Positions 26,260 to 35,102 of a stretch of 64,000 nucleotides of DNA are shown here, piece by piece. The DNA is taken from NCBI GenBank assembly GCA_034521575.1, contig JAXHMJ010000005.1, forward strand, positions 558,001 through 622,000, in the 5' to 3' direction. The position numbers and the translations under genes were made by a program. Numbering within the stretch: the first letter of the stretch is position 1; each line of letters opens with the position of its first letter. Under the pieces are notes generated by a model. It did no database searches and was not told the origin of the DNA. It saw only the letters and a list, made by a program, of their open reading frames with translations. The stretch is from a candidate division KSB1 bacterium. Lineage in GTDB: Bacteria > Zhuqueibacterota > Zhuqueibacteria > Residuimicrobiales > Krinioviventaceae.

Positions 26260-27048
26260 CTATTTACCATTCATACAAATCGCCGATTTCACGCAACGCA
26301 CCAGGTTCCCTGCAGTTTCGGGTTTATCAGATGCTTTTTCCATTTCTCGAATCAGCCACGAACCGATGATCACACCATCAGCGTGTTTGCTGAAATCTTT
26401 GGCTGTTTCAATTGAGGAAATACCAAACCCCACACAAACCGGCAACTCCGTTGATGCCCTCAGAGCAGTCAGAGTCCCCGCTGCAACATGATCGGCTGAT
26501 TCGGCCCCGGTTGTGCTGTACTGGGAAATCACATAGACAAATCCACTGGAGGCCTTTAAAATTTCCTGCGACCGTTCCGTAAAGTCAGGAGCCAAAAGAT
26601 AAATCAAGGCCAGGCCATACCGACGGCAAACTGTTTCCATGGTTTCGCCTTCTTCAAACGGCAGATCCGCAATAATAAAGCCATCCACACCATGCGATTT
26701 AGCATCACGGACAAATGGTTCGATACCGTATTGAAACACCGGATTGCAATACCCCATCATCACGACCGGCGTATCGTAATTCTGTCGAAAGCGCTCCACC
26801 AGCTTGAAAATATCCATCAAAGTTATTTTATTGATGAGCGCACGAGCCGAGGAACGTTGAATGACCGGTCCTTCCGCCATCGGATCGGAAAAGGGCATAC
26901 CCAGTTCGATGACATCAGCGCCGCTATCCGCCATAGCGCTCATAATGTTCAGCGTGGTTTGTATATCCGGATCCCCGGCGGTAATGAAAAAGACACCGGC
27001 TTTGTCATTGCCTTTCAGGGTCTGAAACTGTTTATCCAGTCTATTCAT
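26260..27048 (-). CDS. trpA: Tryptophan synthase alpha chain
   Basis: Cleaves indole-3-glycerol phosphate to indole, which is channelled to TrpB. The 262 residues hold both catalytic acids: Glu in [11 protein letters not shown] and Asp in [11 protein letters not shown]. Other landmarks are [51 protein letters not shown], and [14 protein letters not shown] with GVIIGSWLI for phosphate binding. The start overlaps the trpB stop by 8 bases, the usual coupling. Last gene of the trp operon. Confidence 0.97.
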   Translation of the reverse strand: MNRLDKQFQTLKGNDKAGVFFITAGDPDIQTTLNIMSAMADSGADVIELGMPFSDPMAEGPVIQRSSARALINKITLMDIFKLVERFRQNYDTPVVMMGYCNPVFQYGIEPFVRDAKSHGVDGFIIADLPFEEGETMETVCRRYGLALIYLLAPDFTERSQEILKASSGFVYVISQYSTTGAESADHVAAGTLTALRASTELPVCVGFGISSIETAKDFSKHADGVIIGSWLIREMEKASDKPETAGNLVRCVKSAICMNGK

Positions 27049-28219
27049 ATTCCGCCTCCTGTTTTTGCAGGGTTTTGGTGTCCTTGTCGCCGCGACCGGA
27101 CAGATTGATCAATATGGATTGTTCTTGACTCATTTTCGGAGCCAGCTTGAGCGCATAGGCCACCGCATGCGAACTTTCAAGCGCCGGGATAATGCCTTCC
27201 GTACAGGACAACAATCGAAAGGCTTCAATGGCTTGGTCATCTGTGACCGTCACATATTCGGCGCGCTTGCTTTCGGCATAATAGGCATGTTCGGGTCCCA
27301 CTCCCGGATAGTCCAGTCCGGCTGCCACAGAATGGGCGGGAACAATCTGACCCAATTGATCCTGTATAAATAGACTGCGTTTGCCGTGAAACACACCGTC
27401 GCGTCCATATTGGATGGAAGCGGCATTTTCACCGGGTTGCGTACCGTATCCACCAGCTTCCACCCCGATTAACCGCACATCCGTGTCCCGGAAGGGGTGA
27501 AAAATCCCCATAGCATTGCTGCCGCCGCCCACACAGGCTACGATGACATCAGGCTGATCAATGCCGAATTCTTTAATCTGCTCGCGCGCCTCTCTGCCGA
27601 TCACGGACTGAAAATCGCGCACCATCAAAGGAAACGGATGCGGTCCGACAACCGATCCCAGGATATACTGAGTATCTGCTACCGAGGTAATCCAGGCGCG
27701 CATGGCTTCGGTCGTGGCATCTTTGAGCGTGCGGGAGCCGCTGGTCACGGGTTCAACACGAGCGCCCAGCAGCCGCATGCGAAACACATTCAGCTCCTGA
27801 CGACGCATGTCTTCCTCTCCCATATAGATAGTGCAATCAAGTCCCATCAGAGCAGCCACCGTCGCGGTTGCCACACCATGCTGACCGGCTCCGGTTTCGG
27901 CAATCACTTTGGGCTTTTTCATTTTTTTCGTCAGCAGCGCCTGACCCAGGCAATTGTTGAGTTTATGCGAGCCGGTATGATTCAGATCCTCGCGTTTGAG
28001 CAACAGCTGTGCTCCGCCGGTCTGTTCGCTCAGCCGTCTCGCCTTATAAACAGGTGTCGGGCGGCCGCTGTAATGATTGTACAGGTCGAACAATTCATTT
28101 TGAAAATCATCCGTACAGGCAATGTCATGATAGCCCTGCTCCAGTTCGCTCAGAGCCGGCATCAAAAGTTCAGGGACATACTGTCCGCCAAACGATCCGT
28201 AATATCCTTTTTGACGCAT
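27041..28219 (-). CDS. trpB: Tryptophan synthase beta chain
   Basis: PLP enzyme that joins indole and serine to give tryptophan, in a complex with TrpA. Seen: [19 protein letters not shown], the PLP lysine in [42 protein letters not shown], the phosphate-binding [10 protein letters not shown], and [18 protein letters not shown] start at 28219 ([12 protein letters not shown], 392 residues) because GAGGAA lies 7 bases before it; a TTG 7 codons earlier at 28240 abuts the trpF stop but has no site. TrpB1-type by sequence, as expected next to trpA. Confidence 0.97.
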   Translation of the reverse strand: MRQKGYYGSFGGQYVPELLMPALSELEQGYHDIACTDDFQNELFDLYNHYSGRPTPVYKARRLSEQTGGAQLLLKREDLNHTGSHKLNNCLGQALLTKKMKKPKVIAETGAGQHGVATATVAALMGLDCTIYMGEEDMRRQELNVFRMRLLGARVEPVTSGSRTLKDATTEAMRAWITSVADTQYILGSVVGPHPFPLMVRDFQSVIGREAREQIKEFGIDQPDVIVACVGGGSNAMGIFHPFRDTDVRLIGVEAGGYGTQPGENAASIQYGRDGVFHGKRSLFIQDQLGQIVPAHSVAAGLDYPGVGPEHAYYAESKRAEYVTVTDDQAIEAFRLLSCTEGIIPALESSHAVAYALKLAPKMSQEQSILINLSGRGDKDTKTLQKQEAEYE

Positions 28220-28240
28220 ATTTTTCCTCATAATATTCAA

Positions 28241-28846
28241 TTAAATCCTGTCCAAAAGTTGCGCCGCCTGTTTTAGGGCATAATGATCCTTGATCCCCGG
28301 TGACATTTCCAGCGCTGAATTCATATCCAGTCCAAACGGGTGGTACCGCTCAATTAACGTGAGCGCGTTGTCCGGTCCAACACCTCCGGCCAAAATCACA
28401 CGCGAATAATCCGCAACCTGATCAAGAATATCCAGGCTGATGCGTTTTCCGGTGCCGCCGGCGCGCTGTGGTTCCCAGGCGTCGAGGAGCAGCATCACAG
28501 AATCCGAATAGCGCCACAAATCATTCAATGACCGTGCATCCCGGACCCGAAACGCCTTGATGATCGAGCCGCCGAGTTCCCGACAGTATTCCGGGGATTC
28601 ATCGCCATGCAGCTGCACCCGATCGAGTCGGCAGGCATCACGAACTTTACGGACGGATTCGACGGCCTGATTCATAAACACACCGACTGTTTCCACACCG
28701 CTCAAATCACGTGTCAGTTCACGCACCTGTTCCGGATTCACCTGTCTCGGACTGGGGGCGAAAATAAATCCCAGCCACTCCACTCCGCATTCAACCGCAC
28801 AATTTATATCTTTACGCCGGGTCATACCGCAGACTTTCCAGATCAT
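28241..28846 (-). CDS. trpF: Phosphoribosylanthranilate isomerase
   Basis: Amadori isomerase converting phosphoribosylanthranilate to CdRP. The 201 residues show the catalytic Cys in KVCGMTRRKDINCAVECGVE, GFIFAPSPRQV, VGVFMNQAVESV, VQLHGDESPEYC, the late catalytic Asp region in LLLDAWEP...GTGKRISLDIL, ILAGGVGPDNAL, and GLDMNSALEMSPGIKD. The start overlaps the trpC stop by 4 bases (ATGA type). Monofunctional, not fused to trpC. Confidence 0.96.
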   Translation of the reverse strand: MIWKVCGMTRRKDINCAVECGVEWLGFIFAPSPRQVNPEQVRELTRDLSGVETVGVFMNQAVESVRKVRDACRLDRVQLHGDESPEYCRELGGSIIKAFRVRDARSLNDLWRYSDSVMLLLDAWEPQRAGGTGKRISLDILDQVADYSRVILAGGVGPDNALTLIERYHPFGLDMNSALEMSPGIKDHYALKQAAQLLDRI

Positions 28847-29622
28847 ACGCCCCTCAACCGTCGCAAGTGAGCGGCTGGATGCGATTTCCGCATCAGAGAT
28901 TCACCAATAAGACAGGCATGAAATCCGGCCTTTTCGAGCATGACCACATCCTCGCGTTTCTGGATGCCGCTTTCGCTCACTCGAATGACGGAATCCGGCA
29001 TGAGCCGGGATAATGCAAAGCTAATCTTCAAATCCACTTGAAATGTCTTGAGATCACGATTATTTACACCGACAATATCCGCGCCTGCGTTCAATGCGCG
29101 TTTTAATTCGTGTTTGTCATGCACTTCAACAAGAGCATGCATCCCTAATTCCTGTATGAGCTGTAAAAAGTCTTTGAGTTTTGTATCCTCCAGCACACAC
29201 ACCAACAGCAACACAGCGGCGGCCCGATGGCATTTGGCTTGATAAATTTGATAGGGATCGATGATAAAATCTTTGCGCAACAAGGGCAGTTCGACATGTT
29301 CAGCGACTGCATCAAGATAGGTGATATGACCCTGGAAAAACGGTTCATCTGTAAGAACGGAAACAGCAGACGCACCACCTCGTTCGTAGATCTGTGCCAT
29401 GTTTACGGGATCAAAATCTTTTTTGATCACTCCTTTGCTGGGTGACGCCTTTTTGATTTCAGCAATAACAGACAGTTCAGGTCGATTCAGGGCATCCCGA
29501 AATGAAGCATGCTCCGGTGCATTTTCCGCAAATTCCCGCAGCTTTGACTCTGAAATTCGTCGCTTACATCCGGCGACATGCTCACAGGTCTGCGCGATAA
29601 TCTTGTCTAAAATCATAGTCAT
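28843..29622 (-). CDS. trpC: Indole-3-glycerol-phosphate synthase
   Basis: Ring-closing decarboxylase converting CdRP to indole-3-glycerol phosphate. The 259 residues carry VIAEIKKASPSKGVI (catalytic Glu and Lys), ASAVSVLTDEPFFQG, LLRKDFIIDPYQIYQA (catalytic Lys), ALVEVHDKHELKRAL, IVGVNNRDLKTFQV, RVSESGIQKREDVVML and ACLIGESLMR. Three bases after trpD; overlaps trpF by 4. Confidence 0.97.
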   Translation of the reverse strand: MTMILDKIIAQTCEHVAGCKRRISESKLREFAENAPEHASFRDALNRPELSVIAEIKKASPSKGVIKKDFDPVNMAQIYERGGASAVSVLTDEPFFQGHITYLDAVAEHVELPLLRKDFIIDPYQIYQAKCHRAAAVLLLVCVLEDTKLKDFLQLIQELGMHALVEVHDKHELKRALNAGADIVGVNNRDLKTFQVDLKISFALSRLMPDSVIRVSESGIQKREDVVMLEKAGFHACLIGESLMRKSHPAAHLRRLRGV

Positions 29623-29625
29623 GGG

Positions 29626-30624
29626 CTAATTCTTTGAGATAGAGTGAGAATATTCGATCATCCTGTCGAGCATATCCCGGGCACGCCCGGATTTAATCAC
29701 GTCCCGCGCCTGCTCCACACCTTTAGAAAACGATGATACCTGTCCGGCGACATAAACCGCGGCGCCGGCGTTCAGGATGGTAATATCGGCAAACGGACTG
29801 TTTTCACCCTTGAAAATGGACTGCATAATACGGGCATTATCGACAGCCGTGCCGCCCTTGATCGTTTTTAGGGGAGCGCGTTCAATCCCGAATTGCTCCG
29901 GCGTTATGGTATACGACTCTAATCTACCGTTTTTGTATTCATTGACATAGGTTTCAGCGCTGATAGCGATTTCATCCATACCGTCGGCGCTGTGAACCAC
30001 CATCACATGTTCGCTGCCGGTATTCTGCAGCACCCGGGCGATCTTGTCCGCGGCATCTCGATTGAATGTTCCCACCACCTGGCGTCGGGCCATGGCCGGA
30101 TTGGACATGGGACCGAGCATATTGAACACGGTACGCACGCCCAGTTCACGACGCGGGGTAACCGCATGCTTCATGGAAGCATGATAGACCGGCGCAAACA
30201 GAAATGCCATGCCCAGTTCCTTGAGGCAGGTTTGGGCATCGACAGGCGTCATATCGATTTTCACACCCAATTCCTGCAGCACATCCGCGCTGCCGCATTT
30301 GCTGGATACCGAACGGTTTCCATGTTTGGCAATCGGCACCCCGGCCGCTGCCGCCACAAAAGCGGCTGCGGTGGAGATATTAAACGTATGATGCCCGTCG
30401 CCGCCGGTGCCGCAGGTATCCACCGTGCGGCCGGCTATATCTAGCTTCAAAGCCTTTTTCCGCATGGCCTGCACAAAACCGGTGACTTCACTGACGGATT
30501 CTCCCTTGATCTTTAGACCCATGAGCAAACCCGCGATTTGTGAAGGCGTCCATTCGCCTTGCATGATGGCGTTCATGACTCTTTCAGCATGAACCTGACT
30601 GAGATTCCAGTCCCTGACTGACAT
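29626..30624 (-). CDS. trpD: Anthranilate phosphoribosyltransferase
   Basis: Joins anthranilate to PRPP to give phosphoribosylanthranilate. The 332 residues show the PRPP loop VDTCGTGGDGHHTFNISTAA, AKHGNRSVSSKCGSADVLQELG, FLFAPVYHASMKHAVTPRRE (anthranilate-site His and Arg), RTVFNMLGPMSNPA and MVVHSADGMDEIAI. Monofunctional; trpG is a separate gene 21 bases upstream. PRPP comes from Prs, encoded at 12.7 kb. Confidence 0.97.
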   Translation of the reverse strand: MSVRDWNLSQVHAERVMNAIMQGEWTPSQIAGLLMGLKIKGESVSEVTGFVQAMRKKALKLDIAGRTVDTCGTGGDGHHTFNISTAAAFVAAAAGVPIAKHGNRSVSSKCGSADVLQELGVKIDMTPVDAQTCLKELGMAFLFAPVYHASMKHAVTPRRELGVRTVFNMLGPMSNPAMARRQVVGTFNRDAADKIARVLQNTGSEHVMVVHSADGMDEIAISAETYVNEYKNGRLESYTITPEQFGIERAPLKTIKGGTAVDNARIMQSIFKGENSPFADITILNAGAAVYVAGQVSSFSKGVEQARDVIKSGRARDMLDRMIEYSHSISKN

Positions 30625-30645
30625 ATTCCAACGTTTCTCGTATCA

Positions 30646-31215
30646 TCATTGTGTCTCCCCGATAAAATTTTCCATGATTTGTAGTCCTGATTGAGTTAAA
30701 ATAGATTCCGGGTGAAACTGCACCCCTTCAACCGGATATTGCTTGTGCCGCACGCCCATAATCATACCGTCTTTGAGTTGTGCTGATATTTCCAGACAAT
30801 CCGGCAGATTCAGCGGATCGATCATGAGAGAATGATAGCGCCCTGCCTGCAGCGGATTATCCACGTGATGAAAAATCGTCTTGCCGTCGTGATGCACCGG
30901 GCTGTCCTTGCCGTGCACCAGTTCCAGGGCCGGCACGATTTCGCCGCCGAACACCTGCCCCACCGCCTGATGCCCCAGACAAACCCCCAGAATAGGACAT
31001 TTGTCTTTGAAATGATCAATCACTTGCAGGGAAATACCGGACTCATCCGGATAACCCGGCCCCGGAGATATAATAATCCGCTCGGGCTGCATCATTTCAA
31101 TTTCTTTTAATGTGGTTTCATCGTTGCGCCGCACAATGATCTCGGCTCTCAGAGACCCCACATATTGCACCAGATTATAAGTAAATGAATCATAATTATC
31201 GATCATGACTATCAT
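30646..31215 (-). CDS. trpG: Anthranilate synthase glutamine amidotransferase subunit
   Basis: Hydrolyses glutamine and delivers ammonia to TrpE. The 189 residues show IDNYDSFTYNLVQYVGSL, IIISPGPGYPDESG (oxyanion strand), the nucleophile Cys in PILGVCLGHQAVGQVFGG, and the catalytic His-Glu in VEGVQFHPESILT. Overlaps the trpE stop by 4 bases. It could also serve PabB in folate synthesis, as in other bacteria, but no pabB is here. Confidence 0.96.
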   Translation of the reverse strand: MIVMIDNYDSFTYNLVQYVGSLRAEIIVRRNDETTLKEIEMMQPERIIISPGPGYPDESGISLQVIDHFKDKCPILGVCLGHQAVGQVFGGEIVPALELVHGKDSPVHHDGKTIFHHVDNPLQAGRYHSLMIDPLNLPDCLEISAQLKDGMIMGVRHKQYPVEGVQFHPESILTQSGLQIMENFIGETQ

Positions 31216-32687
31216 ACCAGACCTCCTCCGGCGTACTCGATTGCCTTTAACAGTGCATTGGCTTTGTTATAACATTCCTGATATTCTTTTTCCGGAACAG
31301 AATCCGCCACAATGCCGGCGCCCGCCTGTAAATAAGCGGTTTGTCCCTTGATATAAATGGTGCGAATCGCGATACAAACATCCATTTCACCGTTAAATGT
31401 CATATACCCGACAGCGCCGCCGTAAATACTGCGGCGAGTGGGTTCCAGTCGCTCAATGATTTCCATAGCCTTGACCTTGGGCGCGCCGGTCAGTGTGCCG
31501 GCCGGAAAACACGCCCGGAACACATCCACGGCATCCATATAGCGGGCTAGCTTACCAGTTACCGTGGAAACCAGATGAATCACATGCGAGTATTTCTCAA
31601 TTCCCATGTACTCGTCCACTTTGACCGTACCATATCGGGCGATTCGTCCGACATCATTGCGTCCCAGATCCACCAGCATGGTATGTTCGGCACGTTCTTT
31701 GGGATCCGCCAAAAGATCATCCACAAGCTCCTGATCCTGTTCTGCATCACGTCCGCGTTTGCGTGTGCCTGCTATTGGTTTTAAATACACGGTATTGTCC
31801 TTCAATTTGACCAGGGTTTCCGGGGACGCGCCCAGGACCTGGGCTCCATCCATATCCATATAAAACATATAAGGTGATGGATTGACCACGCGCAAAGCGC
31901 GGTAAATTTGAAAGGCCGGAATCCCGGTTTTAACTTCAAGACGCTGGGACAATACAATCTGAAAATTATCACCGCGTTTGATGTGCTGCTTGGCCCGCAT
32001 GACCATGCCTTCATATTCAGATTGCGACAAACAGGCATTGACATCAAATTCGGCAGATGACGATGTATCCGCATGTTCCGGCTGTGATGACTCGCGCAGG
32101 GTTTTGACAATGTTCTCGATACGGTTGACTGTTTTTTCATAGCTTTCGACAACCTGACCATCGGGACGGACAAACAGCAGGATATTTATTTTATGCAGCA
32201 CATTGTCAAATACAATAATCTTTTGCGGGATAAACATGTGAATATCGGGTAAATTGATATCATCCTGCGCCATATCCGGCAATTTTTCAATATAGCGAAC
32301 CGTGTCATACCCCAGGTACCCGAAAAACCCATTGGCATAAAAAGGTATATCCTGTCTCGGTTCAATAGCGTATTTTTTCAAAAGACTTTTCAGCACGTCC
32401 AGCGGATTGCTTTCAACCGTAAACCGGCTGTTATCCACTTTGTTTTCAACCGTTACATGCCGACCTTTGCTTTTGAAAATGATAAATGGTGTATCCCCGA
32501 TGATGGAATAACGACCGCGCTGAGTGGCGCTTTCCACGCTTTCAAGCAAAAAACGGAATGCTCCCTGCGTACATTTCAGAAACATAGTCACCGGCGTATC
32601 CAGATCACCTAATATTTCAGCCGCAACCGGAACCAGCGGATTTTGTTTCGACATCTGATCAAATTCAGCCAGAGATGTTTTTATCAT
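31212..32687 (-). CDS. trpE: Anthranilate synthase component I
   Basis: Chorismate-utilising enzyme that makes anthranilate with TrpG. The 491 residues show the N-terminal feedback region RFLLESVESATQRGRYSIIG (equivalent to the Trp-binding LLES motif of known TrpE, so tryptophan inhibition is expected), NGFFGYLGYDTVRYIEKLP, IVLSQRLEV, NPSPYMFYMD, GASPETLVKL, IAGTRKRG, HTMLVDLGRNDVGRIA, FRACFPAGTLTGAPKVKAMEII, and YGGAVGYMTFNGEMD. AGGAG lies 7 bases before the start. First structural gene after the attenuator. Confidence 0.97.
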   Translation of the reverse strand: MIKTSLAEFDQMSKQNPLVPVAAEILGDLDTPVTMFLKCTQGAFRFLLESVESATQRGRYSIIGDTPFIIFKSKGRHVTVENKVDNSRFTVESNPLDVLKSLLKKYAIEPRQDIPFYANGFFGYLGYDTVRYIEKLPDMAQDDINLPDIHMFIPQKIIVFDNVLHKINILLFVRPDGQVVESYEKTVNRIENIVKTLRESSQPEHADTSSSAEFDVNACLSQSEYEGMVMRAKQHIKRGDNFQIVLSQRLEVKTGIPAFQIYRALRVVNPSPYMFYMDMDGAQVLGASPETLVKLKDNTVYLKPIAGTRKRGRDAEQDQELVDDLLADPKERAEHTMLVDLGRNDVGRIARYGTVKVDEYMGIEKYSHVIHLVSTVTGKLARYMDAVDVFRACFPAGTLTGAPKVKAMEIIERLEPTRRSIYGGAVGYMTFNGEMDVCIAIRTIYIKGQTAYLQAGAGIVADSVPEKEYQECYNKANALLKAIEYAGGGLV

Positions 32688-32722
32688 AGAGTCTCCTGTT
32701 TACCATAGCATCTGTTCGTATC

Positions 32723-32762
32723 AAAAAAAAGGGCGCTGTGAGTTTTGGGGTTCACAGCGCCC
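32723..32762 (-). terminator. trp attenuator terminator hairpin
   Basis: On the minus strand, arms 32762-32752 and 32741-32731 (GGGCGCTGTGA with its exact 11-base complement), a 10-base loop and an uninterrupted run of eight T (32730-32723). It lies between the leader peptide and trpE, 36 bases before the trpE start, so it stops transcription before the structural genes when tryptophan is plentiful (mechanism inferred from the classical trp attenuators). Confidence 0.9.
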
Positions 32763-32771
32763 TGAAGAGAA

Positions 32772-32802
32772 AACGCCGTGAATGCGGTGCATCCACGGCG
32801 TT
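32772..32802 (-). other. Second leader hairpin before the attenuator
   Basis: Arms 32802-32794 and 32780-32772 (AACGCCGTG with its exact complement), 13-base loop, followed on the minus strand by TTTTCTCTT. It may itself pause or terminate, or its 5' arm may pair partly with the first arm of the attenuator. Its exact role needs an RNA-folding calculation. Confidence 0.6.
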
Positions 32803-32825
32803 GATATTTTTATGTTGATATTAAA

Positions 32826-32906
32826 CTATTTGCCTGTGGCGCACCTCGTTATAAAGGTCCACCACCACCAGAAATTTGCATTGTTTATGTTTAATACCAA
32901 ATTCAT
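32826..32906 (-). CDS. trpL: trp operon leader peptide with four tandem Trp codons
   Basis: A 26-residue frame on the minus strand starts at ATG 32906 (AGGAT 7 bases before it) and ends at TAG 32826. Codons 13-16 are TGG TGG TGG TGG (32870-32859). Immediately after them, GGTGGACCT (32863-32855) can pair with AGGTGCGCC (32846-32838), giving a hairpin that a ribosome stalled on the Trp codons would disrupt. GCGCC of that second arm is complementary to GGCGC in the 5' arm of the terminator hairpin, so a classical 1:2 / 2:3 / 3:4 switch can be drawn. Too short for most gene finders. Confidence 0.92.
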   Translation of the reverse strand: MNLVLNINNANFWWWWTFITRCATGK

Positions 32907-32935
32907 TTCAATCCTGTTTGTTAAAATTGAATGTA

Positions 32936-32964
32936 AATATAGCATCTATTCATATAAAAAGCAA
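32936..32964 (-). promoter_or_regulatory. Candidate trp operon promoter
   Basis: On the minus strand, TTGCTT (32964-32959) and TATATT (32941-32936) are separated by exactly 17 bases; the start of transcription would be near 32929, about 23 bases before the leader-peptide ATG. The -10 fits the sigma-70 consensus well and the -35 only partly. No operator-like palindrome is evident. Confidence 0.5.
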
Positions 32965-33023
32965 GTTTTTTTTTCAATTTTCAATCATCAAATGATGTTC
33001 TGCTTTTTGACTGGTTTAAAAAT

Positions 33024-33308
33024 TCAAATAGAATCTACATCGGCATATTTGGCCAGAATATCACCGACCGGCACCAGGATATATTCATTGTTCTCAAAGG
33101 TTATATTTGTGCCGGAAAACGGTTTGTAAATCACTTTATCTCCCACGGCTATCTGTTCAGAAGCGTCTGCGGCAATATTCTCGACCAGGCCCTCATTGGG
33201 TTTTTCTTTAGCCGTATCCGGAATAATGATACCGCTGTCCGTTTGCTGTTCTCCGGATTCCTCGAACCGAATCAACACATAGCCATTTACAGGTTGAATC
33301 TTTCTCAT
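33024..33308 (-). CDS. groES: GroES-type co-chaperonin, without groEL nearby
   Basis: Cap of the GroEL folding chamber. The 94 residues follow the Cpn10 pattern: RKIQPVNGYVLIRFEE, the mobile-loop region EQQTDSGIIIPDTAKEKPNEG, AVGDKVIYKPFSGTNITFEN and EYILVPVGDILAKY. It diverges from typical GroES in places (GYVLIRFEESGE), and no groEL is adjacent. It may be a second, specialised copy. It lies 15 bases after the Trx-Grx gene and just upstream of the trp promoter. Confidence 0.85.
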   Translation of the reverse strand: MRKIQPVNGYVLIRFEESGEQQTDSGIIIPDTAKEKPNEGLVENIAADASEQIAVGDKVIYKPFSGTNITFENNEYILVPVGDILAKYADVDSI

Positions 33309-33323
33309 CTTATTTCCTCCTTT

Positions 33324-33905
33324 TTATCGGGTCAATCCCAGCAAGTTATCTATTCTCTGCTGATCAAATCCAACGATCCATTGTCCGTCAATTTCGGTCT
33401 GCGGCACACCGGTTTGACCGGTGCGTTCCATGAGTTGCTGCGCCGCCTGCTGATCCCGGGATACATCCACATCCTGAAAGCGAACGCGGTTTTGCCGCAA
33501 ATGCTGTTTTAGCCGAGTGCACCAGCTGCAGGTGGGAGTGCTGTAAACCACAACATGGTGCTGACGTTCATCGGATTCCGAGCCGAATGCCTGCGGCGAG
33601 TCATAGAACAACAGTTCATAATGCTGTTGACTCTGCAATCCCTGCACGGTCTTGACCGGTTTGGCATTTTTTAGAACGAGAACAGTGGGCACACTGTTCA
33701 CGCCATAAGCGGAATGAAGGGTTCTCACGGCGGAGGCATCCACCAGAGCCACAGGCACCTCCTCAAATCCAGCAGAGGCCTCTACCACGCGGGATTTTGC
33801 CTGCAAGCTGGTCTCCGATGCCGGTGTATAAAACATCAAAAGAACAACATCCTGATCGTTGACAAGACGATCCAGTTCCTGTTTGTTTTCAATCTGCACA
33901 ATCAT
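33324..33905 (-). CDS. Thioredoxin-like/glutaredoxin fusion with a redox-dead Trx domain
   Basis: Residues 1-100 have the thioredoxin fold pattern (VVLLMFYTPASETSLQAK; YGVNSVPTVLVLKN with the cis-proline), but the WCxxC site is replaced by TPASET, so this half should lack disulfide activity. Residues about 110-193 are a glutaredoxin (VVYSTPTCSWCTRLKQHL with CSWC; TGQTGVPQTEIDG; VGFDQQRIDNLLGL). I start at ATG 33905 with GGAG 7 bases upstream, not at TTG 33920. The glutaredoxin half probably acts as a disulfide or iron-sulfur handling module. It lies between corA and groES in a minus-strand run. Confidence 0.85.
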   Translation of the reverse strand: MIVQIENKQELDRLVNDQDVVLLMFYTPASETSLQAKSRVVEASAGFEEVPVALVDASAVRTLHSAYGVNSVPTVLVLKNAKPVKTVQGLQSQQHYELLFYDSPQAFGSESDERQHHVVVYSTPTCSWCTRLKQHLRQNRVRFQDVDVSRDQQAAQQLMERTGQTGVPQTEIDGQWIVGFDQQRIDNLLGLTR

Positions 33906-33978
33906 AGACACTCCATCCAATTTCAGTCCAGCTTTTTATTCATTAGATGAAAAAACAGGAAAAAGATGCAGAAAAAAA

Positions 33979-35040
33979 TCATATCCAGCGCTTCTTTTTA
34001 AAGAAAACCACCAATCCGATAAATATCAGCATCACAACACCCAAAAACACCGGATAAGAATAACGCCAGCTGAGCTCCGGCATATATTCAAAGTTCATTC
34101 CATAGACCCCGGCAAAAAAACTCAGTGGTATGAACAAAGTTGCAATTACAGTTAAAACCTTCATGACCTCGTTCATTTTCTGGCTGACAGCCGACATGTA
34201 TGTATCCATGAGCCCGATGCTCAATTCACGCTGTACTTCGAGCCGGTCAATCACATGCAGAAGATGATCATTCAAATCATTGTAATAATAGACCATATCA
34301 TCCTTGATTCCGGCAGTACCATTCCGCAGCATCTGGGACAGATTCTCGCGGACGGGACGAATGGTCTGTCTGAGCCGTAAGGATTGCTGCTTCAGGTCAA
34401 GTATTTGTTCTACATGTTCGTTTTCAGGCTGCCGGATGACCACTTCTTCCAAATATTCAACCTTGTTCTCAAAAAACTCGATACACTCCATATAATAATC
34501 AACAACCAAATCAAAGAGTGCATACAACAAATAATCCACGCCGTACCGTCGCAGCCGTGTTGACGGTGCATTCAGCCGTTTCAGCAGAGGTTCAAGCCAG
34601 ACTCCGTCGCCCTGTTCAAACGTAATCAATGTCTGCGGAAACAGTACAAAACTGTATTGTTCCTCTATGATCCCGGATTCCGAGGTAAGGGTCAGAACTT
34701 TAAGTGTAAAAAACGTGTAATCTTCCCGGGATTCAATCCTGGGGCGCTGCGTGGTGTTTAATATATCCTCCATGATCAAAGCATCGAGAGAGTAGCGTCC
34801 GCCGATTTCCCGGATGACCTTTTCATCATGGACCCCCTTTACTCTTACCCATTGATTCAGATCTGTGCTTTCGGCCGATTCAAATTCGATTTTGTCCGGT
34901 TTTAGATTCTGAATATCAAGAGAGGTTTTATCATAGGTTAACACCTGCACAGACACCGGCGTACTGACCGCTTCGCCCACATATACCATGGAACCCGGAG
35001 GCATACCGGTCTTTTTGAGAGAACGCTTTCGTAAAAGCAT
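33979..35040 (-). CDS. corA: CorA-type magnesium/cobalt transporter
   Basis: Pentameric inner-membrane Mg2+ channel. The large N-terminal cytoplasmic domain (EVIREIGGRYSLDALIMEDILNT and following) leads to the long stalk helix and two C-terminal TMs, with the signature YGMNFEYMPEL in the loop (GMN is the selectivity motif) and a basic tail KKKRW. I start at 35040 (MLLRKRSLKKTG, 353 residues); the frame is open 32 codons further back but overlaps the end of the next upstream gene. Between the Trx-Grx gene and an uncharacterised secreted protein. Confidence 0.95.
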   Translation of the reverse strand: MLLRKRSLKKTGMPPGSMVYVGEAVSTPVSVQVLTYDKTSLDIQNLKPDKIEFESAESTDLNQWVRVKGVHDEKVIREIGGRYSLDALIMEDILNTTQRPRIESREDYTFFTLKVLTLTSESGIIEEQYSFVLFPQTLITFEQGDGVWLEPLLKRLNAPSTRLRRYGVDYLLYALFDLVVDYYMECIEFFENKVEYLEEVVIRQPENEHVEQILDLKQQSLRLRQTIRPVRENLSQMLRNGTAGIKDDMVYYYNDLNDHLLHVIDRLEVQRELSIGLMDTYMSAVSQKMNEVMKVLTVIATLFIPLSFFAGVYGMNFEYMPELSWRYSYPVFLGVVMLIFIGLVVFFKKKRWI

Positions 35041-35102
35041 GATAATCTTTTGAATTTGGCGTGAATGTGTCCTCTGAACGGATTCAGAGGACACAAAAAT
35101 GA

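Noticed and set aside
28220-28240. TTG at 28240 as the trpB start
   Set aside because: It gives seven extra residues without a ribosome-binding site; GAGGAA before ATG 28219 decides for the shorter form.
27497-28276. Plus-strand frame of 259 codons within trpB
   Set aside because: Antisense to trpB with matching conserved motifs on the minus strand; His/Gln-rich artefact of codon bias.
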